From: Nitrospirota bacterium | GTDB taxonomy: Bacteria > Nitrospirota > Thermodesulfovibrionia > Thermodesulfovibrionales > JdFR-88 | Direction of reading: 5' to 3' | DNA length: 17,955 nt | Assembly (NCBI GenBank): GCA_021790695.1 | Contig: JAJYGJ010000074.1 | Span: 1 to 17,955, forward strand | In this document: in pieces, positions 12,267-17,955 of the stretch | How the letters are laid out: each line of letters opens with the position of its first letter | How positions within the stretch are numbered: position 1 is the first letter of the stretch | The notes under the pieces: model-generated | The model's database searches: none | The model's input: the letters and a program-made list of their open reading frames with translations, nothing else | What the model was told of the DNA's origin: nothing | Position numbers and translations under genes: made by a program

Positions 12267-14852
12267 GTGAAAAGAAGATACCAGCCCGGCGGAGTGGAAC
12301 TGAAGTGGCAGTCCGTCTGGGCCTCAAAGGACCCTTTCCGGAGCATTCCGGAGGCCAGGCCCAAATTCTACTGTCTTGAGATGTTTCCCTATCCCTCCGG
12401 AAAAATCCACATGGGGCACGTGAGAAACTACGCGATAGGCGACGTTATAGCCCGCTACAAAAGGATGCGCGGCTATAACGTGCTTCATCCGATGGGCTGG
12501 GACGCCTTCGGCCTGCCCGCCGAGAACGCGGCGATAAAGGAAAAGGCGCACCCTGCGCGCTGGACGCGTGACAATATAGCCCACATGAAAAAACAGCTTA
12601 CAAGGCTCGGGCTCTCATACGACTGGAGCAGGGAGTTCGCCACCTGTGAGCCCGCGTACTATGGGTGGAACCAGTGGTTTTTCCTGAAGATGTTTGAAAA
12701 AGGCCTGGCATACAGGAAGGCCTCGTTCGTCAACTGGTGCCCATCGTGCCTCACGGTGCTGGCCAATGAGCAGGTGATTGACGGGAGGTGCTGGCGGTGC
12801 GAGAGCGTTGTGGTGCAGAAGGAGCTGGAGCAGTGGTTCCTTCGCATCACGGCCTATGAAGAGGAGCTTCTGGCCGCCCTGGACGGCCTTTCGGGATGGC
12901 CGGAAAAGGTCATTCTCATGCAAAAAAACTGGATAGGCCGCAGCGAGGGCCTTCAAATCGCATTCGCCATAGAGGGAAGCGCCGACGAAATACCCGTCTT
13001 CACCACAAGGGCGGACACGCTCTTCGGGGCGAAGTTCATCTGCCTTGCCTCCAAACACCCGCTGGCGGAAAGATTTTTAGAGTCCAACAAGGCAGGGCTT
13101 GAAAAAATAAGAGAGCATTACGGGAAGATGGAGGAAAAGCACGGGCTTTTTACCGGGCATTATGCCATAAACCCGGTAAACGGCGAAAAGCTCCCTGTAT
13201 ATGTGGCCAATTTTGTCCTCATGGAATACGGGACAGGGGCGATAATGTCGGTGCCCGCTCACGATCAGCGGGACTTCGAGTTTGCGCGAAAATACGACCT
13301 GCCCGTAAAGGTCGTCATACGGCCGACCTCCACAGGCGTAGCCTCCACAGGCGGACCGCCGGAGCCGGAGCGGGCCTTCGAGGATGACGGCGTGCTTGTT
13401 GACAGCGGGCCTTTTTCCGGGCTTGAAAGCAGGGCGGCGCGTCAAAAGGTCGCGGAATATATAGAGTCAAAAGGGGTCGGCAGGCGCGTTGTAAACTACC
13501 GTCTGAGGGACTGGGGGATTTCACGCCAGCGCTATTGGGGCACGCCCATTCCCATCATCTACTGCGAGCGTTGCGGAACGGTGCCCGTCCCCGAAAAAGA
13601 CCTGCCGGTCGTCCTTCCGGAAGAGGTAAGATTTACAGGCACGGGAGGCTCTCCGCTTGTCAGCGCGGACAGTTTCGTAAACGTCTCGTGTCCCTCATGC
13701 GGCGGAAAGGCCAGGCGTGAGACAGACACGATGGACACGTTCGTTGACTCCTCCTGGTACTATGTACGCTACTGCTCAAGGCGCGACGAGCCGGCCCTGG
13801 ACAGGGCAAACATCTCTTACTACATGCCGGTGGACCAATATGTGGGGGGCGTGGAACACGCCGTTTTGCACCTGCTTTATTCGAGGTTTTTCATGCGGGT
13901 GATCAGGGACCTGGGGCTGTCCTCCATAGCCGAGCCTTTCCAAAGGCTTCTGACGCAGGGCATGGTCTGCATGGAGACCATCCGCTGCCCGCAGGACGGC
14001 TGGCTCTATCCGTCGGAGGTGGCGGACGGGCGGTGCGTCAAATGCGGCAGCGCCATCGAGCGGGGCAGGACGGAGAAGATGTCCAAGTCCAAGCGAAACA
14101 TCGTTGACCCCGACCAGCTTGTACAGACTTATGGGGCGGACACGGCCAGGCTTTTTTCGCTCTTTGCGGCCCCGCCCGAAAGGGACCTGGAATGGTCCGA
14201 AAAGGGTGTCGAGGGCGCCTACAGGTTCCTTAACCGTATTTTCACATTCGTTTACGATAACCTGGAGACTCTGACCGGGGCAGGCGCGCAGCCGCCCTCC
14301 GCCATCGCCGGAGGAAAATCGGCTTGCGGACTGGTCCCTTGCGGACTGGTCCGCGGAAAAACCCCGCCCCTGGTGAGAAAGACGCACCAGACCATAATGC
14401 GTGTCACCCGGGACATCGAGCGTGAATACCATTTCAACACCGCCATAGCCGCGATGATGGAGCTTGTGAACGCGCTTACCGCCTTTTCGCCCGCGGACCC
14501 GGAAGATGCCTGGCAGATGCGGTTTGCGACTGAAAAAATGCTCCTCCTGCTCGCCCCGTTCTGCCCGCATATAGCGCGGGAGCTATGGGATGCCATCGGG
14601 ATGACTTCGGACATCCAGCTTGAAACCTGGCCCGGCTACGATGAAGACGCGGCGAGGGAAGATCAGATCGAACTGGTTGTGCAGATAAACGGGAAGGTAA
14701 GGGCCAGGCTCATGGTCCCCCCCGGACTCCCGGACGAGGATTTGAAGGCAATGGCCCTTTCCGAACCCAGGATAAAGGAGATGCTGTCGGCAGGAAGCAT
14801 CAAAAAGGTGTTTACCGTGAAGGGAAAACTCGTAAACATAGTGGCGCAATGA
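12267..14852 (+). CDS. leuS: Leucyl-tRNA synthetase
   Basis: Charges tRNA-Leu. The HIGH motif is HMGH (residues 48-51) and the KMSKS motif is at 604-608. The editing (CP1) domain is present with MSVPAHDQRDFEFA. Zinc-type Cys pairs occur in NWCPSC/CWRCES, CERCG, CPSCGG and CPQDG/CVKCG. The anticodon-binding and C-terminal domains are complete (VQINGKVRARL near the end). Length 861 aa is normal. The start is GTG at 12267 because a TGA lies in frame at 12246-12248; AAGGAGG lies 12 bases upstream. A perfect TATAAT at 12158-12163 could be the -10 of its promoter, but no good -35 is seen. Two in-frame 15-bp tandem duplications lie in loops. The stop overlaps lptE. Confidence 0.97.
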   Translation: MKRRYQPGGVELKWQSVWASKDPFRSIPEARPKFYCLEMFPYPSGKIHMGHVRNYAIGDVIARYKRMRGYNVLHPMGWDAFGLPAENAAIKEKAHPARWTRDNIAHMKKQLTRLGLSYDWSREFATCEPAYYGWNQWFFLKMFEKGLAYRKASFVNWCPSCLTVLANEQVIDGRCWRCESVVVQKELEQWFLRITAYEEELLAALDGLSGWPEKVILMQKNWIGRSEGLQIAFAIEGSADEIPVFTTRADTLFGAKFICLASKHPLAERFLESNKAGLEKIREHYGKMEEKHGLFTGHYAINPVNGEKLPVYVANFVLMEYGTGAIMSVPAHDQRDFEFARKYDLPVKVVIRPTSTGVASTGGPPEPERAFEDDGVLVDSGPFSGLESRAARQKVAEYIESKGVGRRVVNYRLRDWGISRQRYWGTPIPIIYCERCGTVPVPEKDLPVVLPEEVRFTGTGGSPLVSADSFVNVSCPSCGGKARRETDTMDTFVDSSWYYVRYCSRRDEPALDRANISYYMPVDQYVGGVEHAVLHLLYSRFFMRVIRDLGLSSIAEPFQRLLTQGMVCMETIRCPQDGWLYPSEVADGRCVKCGSAIERGRTEKMSKSKRNIVDPDQLVQTYGADTARLFSLFAAPPERDLEWSEKGVEGAYRFLNRIFTFVYDNLETLTGAGAQPPSAIAGGKSACGLVPCGLVRGKTPPLVRKTHQTIMRVTRDIEREYHFNTAIAAMMELVNALTAFSPADPEDAWQMRFATEKMLLLLAPFCPHIARELWDAIGMTSDIQLETWPGYDEDAAREDQIELVVQINGKVRARLMVPPGLPDEDLKAMALSEPRIKEMLSAGSIKKVFTVKGKLVNIVAQ
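13327..13353 (+). repeat. 15-bp-period duplication within leuS
   Basis: CCTCCACAGGCG occurs at 13327-13338 and again at 13342-13353 (period 15). It encodes STGVASTGG between the editing domain and the following loop, at about residues 354-362, and keeps the frame. Confidence 0.7.
14323..14352 (+). repeat. Perfect 2 x 15-bp tandem repeat within leuS
   Basis: CTTGCGGACTGGTCC is present twice in a row (14323-14337 and 14338-14352). It encodes the pentapeptide repeat CGLVP/CGLVR at about residues 687-696, in the linker before the anticodon-binding domain. No mismatch between copies suggests a recent duplication. Confidence 0.85.
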
Positions 14853-15358
14853 AAATGAAAAAGACCGCAGCTCTGGCGATTGCCGCCTGCCTCCTCGGCC
14901 TGCTGATGCTGTCAGGGTGCGGATATACGTTCGCCGGGCGGAAGTACCTTAGAGTCACCAGCGTCAAAATCGGCCCCATAAAAAACAACTCGTCCGAGCC
15001 GGGGCTCTCTGAGATGCTTGTATCGGCGCTCTCCGACGAACTGTCGAAACAGGGCATAGACGTGGACCAGGATTCCCCCAACCGGATAGAGGGCAGCCTG
15101 GACCGGTTCGATCTGACCGGGACGTCGGAGGAAAACCAGTCTTTTACGGCGTATCAGGTGGCGATATCCGGACATTTCGTGCTCAGAGACGCGAATGGAA
15201 AGGAATTTTTGCTTCCCGGGACCGCGCCTTTCATAGTCAGCTTCTCATCGCAGGGCGCGTTAAATCAGGTCTTTGCCCAGAGAGAGCTTGCCGTCCAGGC
15301 CGGCATGCAGCAGCTTGCGTCCCAGATAGTCTCCGGCCTGCTTGTGTACACGAAATAG
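14849..15358 (+). CDS. lptE: LPS-assembly lipoprotein LptE
   Basis: Outer-membrane lipoprotein that plugs the LptD barrel and helps place lipopolysaccharide in the outer leaflet. Signal peptide with lipobox LSGC (acceptor C24) followed by GYTFAG, the usual LptE start (CGYxL/F). The pattern SVKIGPIKNNSSEPGLSEML then LSDELSKQGI is the conserved first half. FTAYQVAISGHFVLRD and ERELAV-like QRELAVQAGMQQLASQIVSGL close the protein. Length 169 aa is normal. The ATG overlaps the leuS stop (ATGA). The order leuS-lptE-holA is conserved in many diderms. Confidence 0.92.
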   Translation: MKMKKTAALAIAACLLGLLMLSGCGYTFAGRKYLRVTSVKIGPIKNNSSEPGLSEMLVSALSDELSKQGIDVDQDSPNRIEGSLDRFDLTGTSEENQSFTAYQVAISGHFVLRDANGKEFLLPGTAPFIVSFSSQGALNQVFAQRELAVQAGMQQLASQIVSGLLVYTK

Positions 15359-15367
15359 ACAATAAAT

Positions 15368-16237
15368 ATGAGGGCCTTTCTTGACGAGTTGAAAAAAGGG
15401 CTTCCGGGGCCGGCTTACCTGGCCTACAGCGCTGACCCCTACCTGCTTTACGAGGCGAAGCTCATGGTGAAACGGATTGTGCCGCCCGAAGTCGCGGCAT
15501 TCGCCCTGGAAAGTTTCGATGCTGCGGGCGATGGTTTTTCCGTGGAGGCCGCGATCGAGGCCCTCATGTCGGTCCCGTTTCTGGGTGGCCGCAAGGTGGT
15601 GATAATCGAGAACCTGGAAGGACTCCGGGCGGAGGGGCTCAAAAAAATAAAAAGCCGTTCCAATGCCGGAGGCAGCAAGGGTCAAAGCCTTCTTTTCATG
15701 CTGATGACCGCAAAAAAAGAGCCGCAGATTTTTACGTCCCCCGGCACGCATGTAAAACTGCTGCCCCTCTCGCTGAACCGCCGGGAACTGCCGATGTGGA
15801 TAAGAAAAAAGGCCCGCGACGAGGGGTTCGGTCTCCAGGATGACGTGGTCTCCTATTTCGAGGGCAACTATTCCGCGGAGCCTGGGCTGATAGCCTCGGA
15901 GCTTAAGAAGCTGGCCCTCATCGGCAAGCCGGACATAGGGATGGAGGATGTAAGGCGGCTTACGAAAAACATGGCCGTCCACAACGCCTTTGACCTTGTG
16001 CGCGCTCTGGGGGCAAAAGACGCCGACAGGGTTTTCAGTCTTGCCGGAGAGTTTCGCGGGCAGCATGAGCTTCTGATGCTGCTGGGGGCCCTTAACAGGG
16101 AATTTTCAAGGCCGGGTGTTGCGCCACGGGTTTTTGAAAAAGCGACCTCCCTTTTAAGGGAGGCTGATATGAAGGTCAAAACGCTCTCCGGGATTTACCC
16201 GATAGAGGAATTGTTCGCGAAGCTGCTTAAAATCTAG
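15368..16237 (+). CDS. holA: DNA polymerase III delta subunit
   Basis: Clamp-loader subunit that opens the sliding clamp. The N-terminal AAA+-like domain starts MRAFLDELKKGLPGPAYLAY; SVPFLGGRKVVIIENLEGL (about 74-92) is the family's core strand and loop, PLSLNRRELPMWIRKKARDEG (about 138-158) the next helix, and LIASELKKLALIGKPDIGMEDV the lid region. The C-terminal domain begins NAFDLVRALGAKD. At 289 aa it is shorter than the usual 320-345: about 30-40 residues of the collar domain appear to be missing between LNREFSRP and the final helices. It starts 9 bases after lptE, though with only a weak ribosome site. No clear terminator follows. Confidence 0.92.
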   Translation: MRAFLDELKKGLPGPAYLAYSADPYLLYEAKLMVKRIVPPEVAAFALESFDAAGDGFSVEAAIEALMSVPFLGGRKVVIIENLEGLRAEGLKKIKSRSNAGGSKGQSLLFMLMTAKKEPQIFTSPGTHVKLLPLSLNRRELPMWIRKKARDEGFGLQDDVVSYFEGNYSAEPGLIASELKKLALIGKPDIGMEDVRRLTKNMAVHNAFDLVRALGAKDADRVFSLAGEFRGQHELLMLLGALNREFSRPGVAPRVFEKATSLLREADMKVKTLSGIYPIEELFAKLLKI

Positions 16238-16294
16238 TGTCCTGAGCCATTAGTCTGTTTCATAATTACCCAAAAAATTTTTGCGGATTCCCTG

Positions 16295-16375
16295 AGACGT
16301 CATGCCCGAGGACCTTAATCGGGCATCCAATTTGACGTTTTAAAATGGATTCCCGCCTTCGCGGGAATGACGTCT
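16295..16375. repeat. 81-bp inverted-repeat element (ATTCCCGC type)
   Basis: AGACGTCATGCCCG (16295-16308) and the complement of 16362-16375 agree at 13 of 14 bases. Inside are two hairpins: ATGCCCGA/TCGGGCAT (16302-16309, 16319-16326) and ATTCCCGC-CTTC-GCGGGAAT (16349-16368). This looks like a REP/MITE-type dispersed repeat. Confidence 0.65.
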
Positions 16376-16479
16376 TTCCTATTTCGTGTCATTAGGCCAT
16401 GAATATTATTTTATTTAACGAATTTACAATTCACCACACCAGAATAGATGAATGCGTCAAACGTGAAGTCCTCTTCGAT

Positions 16480-16608
16480 GTCATTCCCGCAAGCCAAGCG
16501 GAGCCTGTCACGGCCCGTCCGGGATCACGGGGAATCCTTCCGCGAAGAGGCGAAGAAGGATTCCGCCCGTTTTTATCCTTAATACAAATAAATTCGGGCC
16601 GGAATGAC
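16480..16608. repeat. 129-bp repeat related to the core of the element at 8471-8605
   Basis: It begins GTCATTCC (16480-16487) and ends GGAATGAC (16601-16608), perfect 8-bp inverted ends. Its right half matches the right half of the 8471-8605 core: GGATTCC, GCCCG, then TTTTATCCTTAA (16571-16582 versus 8566-8577), an A-rich stretch, and GGCCG before the end. The 17-bp outer ends seen at 8425/8631 are absent here. Confidence 0.65.
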
Positions 16609-16647
16609 AACAGTTGATGCAACGACAGGGATGATTTGTGCATCTTA

Positions 16648-16675
16648 TTGACTTAAGGCCGGATTTTGATATCCT
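16648..16675 (+). promoter_or_regulatory. Candidate sigma-70 promoter of the small lipoprotein gene
   Basis: TTGACT (16648-16653), a 16-nt spacer and TATCCT (16670-16675). The leader would be about 43 nt and carries AAGGAGG at 16709-16715, nine bases before the ATG. Confidence 0.5.
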
Positions 16676-16724
16676 TTAGGACAGGAAAATCGCTAACGTT
16701 GCATGTATAAGGAGGATATAAGAG

Positions 16725-16916
16725 ATGAGATACGCGAAGTCCTTGGGCCTGGCAGTTCTTTTGGCGGTATCGCTTGTCAGCATGGGCGGATGCAAGAAAC
16801 AGGCGCCCACTGCCGCGCCATCCAATGCGCCGGCCCCCGCTGCGGCGCCCTCAAACGCCCCGAGTAATGCTCCCGCGCCTTCAGGCGGCGTTAACGCGCC
16901 GGGTGCCGGACAATAG
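16725..16916 (+). CDS. Small Pro/Ala/Asn-rich lipoprotein
   Basis: A 63-residue protein with basic start, hydrophobic segment and lipobox MGGC (acceptor C23) followed by KK. The mature part is about 41 residues of low complexity, with APSNAP repeated (APSNAPAPAAAPSNAPSNAPAP region) and a Gly/Pro end. No folded domain is expected; it probably forms a flexible chain tethered to a membrane. It has its own promoter, an excellent ribosome site and a terminator, so it is likely expressed as a single gene. Function is unknown. Such tiny Ala/Pro lipoproteins may act as envelope linkers, but this is only a guess. Confidence 0.75.
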   Translation: MRYAKSLGLAVLLAVSLVSMGGCKKQAPTAAPSNAPAPAAAPSNAPSNAPAPSGGVNAPGAGQ

Positions 16917-16972
16917 CTTGGCATTGCGGGTTTAGAGGCGTCCAGAGCAGGAAATTTCAACCAAATAAGCCT

Positions 16973-17018
16973 GGCCAGGGCAGGGGATAGAACGGGGGGC
17001 CTCTTGCCCTGGCCTTAT
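16973..17018 (+). terminator. Hairpin terminator after the small lipoprotein gene
   Basis: GGCCAGGGCA (16973-16982) pairs perfectly with TGCCCTGGCC (17005-17014), 10 bp, followed by TTATT. Flanking AATAAG and CTTATT can extend the stem past a small bulge. The 22-nt loop is large. Confidence 0.7.
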
Positions 17019-17059
17019 TCCTCCATCCTTATTCTGAAAAAGATTTTCTGTTTCCGCCA

Positions 17060-17087
17060 TAAAGTTTTTTCCGGATGGTCTCGATAA
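17060..17087 (+). promoter_or_regulatory. Sigma-28 (FliA)-like promoter of the chemotaxis receptor gene
   Basis: TAAAGTTT (17060-17067), then CTCGATAA (17080-17087). The FliA consensus is TAAAGTTT-N11-GCCGATAA; here the spacer is 12 and the -10 differs at two positions. Location upstream of a chemoreceptor supports it, because such genes are often in the FliA regulon. Confidence 0.45.
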
Positions 17088-17179
17088 GTAATTAAGCCGT
17101 AAAGGCGGGGACTGCCTCCGGAAGGCGGTTCCGCGTGAAACAATTGGGCGATGATGAAAGGATGGGGATCGGCTTTCAG

Positions 17180-17955
17180 ATGAAAGGACTGCTTTATAAA
17201 TTTTTATCCATGAGGCTCAAAATCAAGGTGCTGACCGGCTATGCCTTTATGAGCCTGATGATATTCGGCATTCTCGTCATTATAGGCGTGAATTTTTTCA
17301 AGATCAAGAAGCGCTATGATTCCATAAACGCCATGAGCGCCGACATCCAGACCATCACCCAGATGAAAGCGGACATTAACGGGGTGCGGGCCGCTTTTCT
17401 CAGGATGGCCCTCTCAAAGAATCCGGACGTCTGGAACCGTCAGGAAGCGGTCATCAATTTCTATATAGACAGGGCCGATACGGACTTTGAGAAGCTGAAA
17501 AACGGCACGTATAAGGATCAGATCGGAGATGTAGAAGACGCGTGGACGCCTTTTGAGCAGACGATAACGAACCGGCTTATCCCCATGGTGGAGTCGGGGA
17601 AACTCGCCCAGGCCATGGATGTCCTCAAAACGGAGCAGGCGCAGAGATCAAAGGACTTCATGGCCGCGGCAAACAGGATCATAAACAACTCCGCGGTGGA
17701 GTTCGCAAACCGGATAGACGCCGTCAACCGGGAAATAAGGTCTACCATAATCTGGGTCATAGCGATCGTTCTGATAGTCTTTTCCGCAAGCTTCGTCTCT
17801 ACTTTTTTCCTTGTGAACAAATATATAATCAAGGTCCTTGGCAGCATCGGCTCCTCCGCCCGCAAGATTGCGGCGGGAGACCTCACCGTTACCCTGGAGA
17901 CAAAGACGGACGACGAGTTCGGCAATCTTGCTGAAGACGTAAATGGGATAATATC
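17180..17955 (+). CDS. Methyl-accepting chemotaxis protein, 5' part
   Basis: Membrane receptor that signals to CheA/CheW. Visible: first membrane helix (VLTGYAFMSLMIFGILVIIG, about residues 18-37), a periplasmic four-helix-bundle sensor (about 40-185, with MSADIQTITQMKADINGVRA as its first helix), a second membrane helix (TIIWVIAIVLIVFSASFVS), and a HAMP domain starting NKYIIKVLGSIG with AAGDLTVTLETKTDDEFGNL. The frame is open at the window edge, so the signalling and methylation helices are outside. The start is uncertain: ATG 17180 gives a normal N-terminus. ATG 17162 and GTG 17135 are in frame, the latter with GGAAGG nine bases upstream. The sensor type often binds small molecules, but no ligand can be named. 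Confidence 0.9.
   Translation, partial: MKGLLYKFLSMRLKIKVLTGYAFMSLMIFGILVIIGVNFFKIKKRYDSINAMSADIQTITQMKADINGVRAAFLRMALSKNPDVWNRQEAVINFYIDRADTDFEKLKNGTYKDQIGDVEDAWTPFEQTITNRLIPMVESGKLAQAMDVLKTEQAQRSKDFMAAANRIINNSAVEFANRIDAVNREIRSTIIWVIAIVLIVFSASFVSTFFLVNKYIIKVLGSIGSSARKIAAGDLTVTLETKTDDEFGNLAEDVNGII

Larger units (their letters stand above)
16238..16724. other. Gene-free region with several small repeats
   Basis: No believable gene in 487 bases. It holds an 81-bp inverted-repeat element (16295-16375), a 129-bp element (16480-16608) and, at the right end, the promoter and ribosome site of the next lipoprotein gene. An open frame at 16399-16617 runs through the repeat and is treated as spurious. 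Confidence 0.7.

Noticed and set aside
13776..14570. 264-residue minus-strand frame within leuS
   Set aside because: It is antisense to conserved synthetase motifs, including KMSKS.
16270..16282. AAAAATTTTT palindrome after holA as a terminator
   Set aside because: It is pure A/T with no GC stem, so it is not a credible intrinsic terminator.
16399..16617. 72-residue open frame on the + strand between holA and the small lipoprotein gene
   Set aside because: It has no ribosome site and most of it is the translation of the repeat at 16480-16608.
17088..17134. Possible riboswitch in the leader of the chemoreceptor gene
   Set aside because: There is a short GCCT/AGGC hairpin but none of the conserved c-di-GMP riboswitch elements I could recognise.
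17518..17925. 135-residue minus-strand frame at the right end
   Set aside because: It is antisense to the HAMP and sensor part of the chemoreceptor, whose + strand frame is continuous and has clear motifs.

Overview
The window comes from a diderm, LPS-bearing bacterium with fairly GC-rich DNA. It carries an Lpt lipoprotein gene, an Mla-type lipid transporter, many lipoproteins, a molybdenum-cofactor gene and a chemotaxis receptor. Gene content and protein style suggest Nitrospirota or a deltaproteobacterial (Desulfobacterota) lineage. That is an inference: there is no rRNA, and I could not run a phylogeny.

Left part (1-5262, all + strand): mobA (MGD cofactor synthesis) is followed, with a stop/start overlap, by a 59-residue TatA-like protein. 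Next comes a tight run alr - mlaE - mlaF - mlaD-like. The MCE protein is long: one membrane helix, one MCE domain, a long helical stretch and a beta-rich C-terminus that looks like a small outer-membrane barrel. Alone it could span the envelope.

Middle left (5271-8040, - strand): a broken tripartite efflux operon. The outer-membrane factor is intact. The periplasmic adaptor is cut at about residue 310 and joined out of frame to the last ~50 residues of an RND pump; the rest of the pump is gone. A promoter with an 8-bp-arm palindrome just downstream of its -10 box lies in front.

Middle (8041-12021): rpsT (ribosomal protein S20, TTG start) is followed by a MITE-like element with 17-bp terminal inverted repeats. 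Then come a minus-strand pair (small DUF3553-like protein and O6-alkylguanine-DNA alkyltransferase), a SurA-like lipoprotein without a parvulin domain, a strong terminator, a SufR-like regulator with the three-cysteine Fe-S signature, and a divergent TraT-like lipoprotein.

Right (12267-17955, + strand): leuS - lptE - holA form a tight cluster. An intergenic region of small dispersed repeats follows, two of them related to the core of the element near 8.5 kb. After that come a tiny Pro/Ala/Asn lipoprotein with its own promoter and terminator, and the start of a methyl-accepting chemotaxis protein that runs off the window, preceded by a sigma-28-like promoter.

Most of the window is ordinary core genome. 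The most distinctive points are the adaptor/pump deletion scar, the possible trans-envelope MCE protein, the mobA-linked TatA-like minigene, the SufR-like sensor without suf genes, and two possible leaderless transcripts. I see no CRISPR array, tRNA, rRNA, complete insertion sequence or phage gene.
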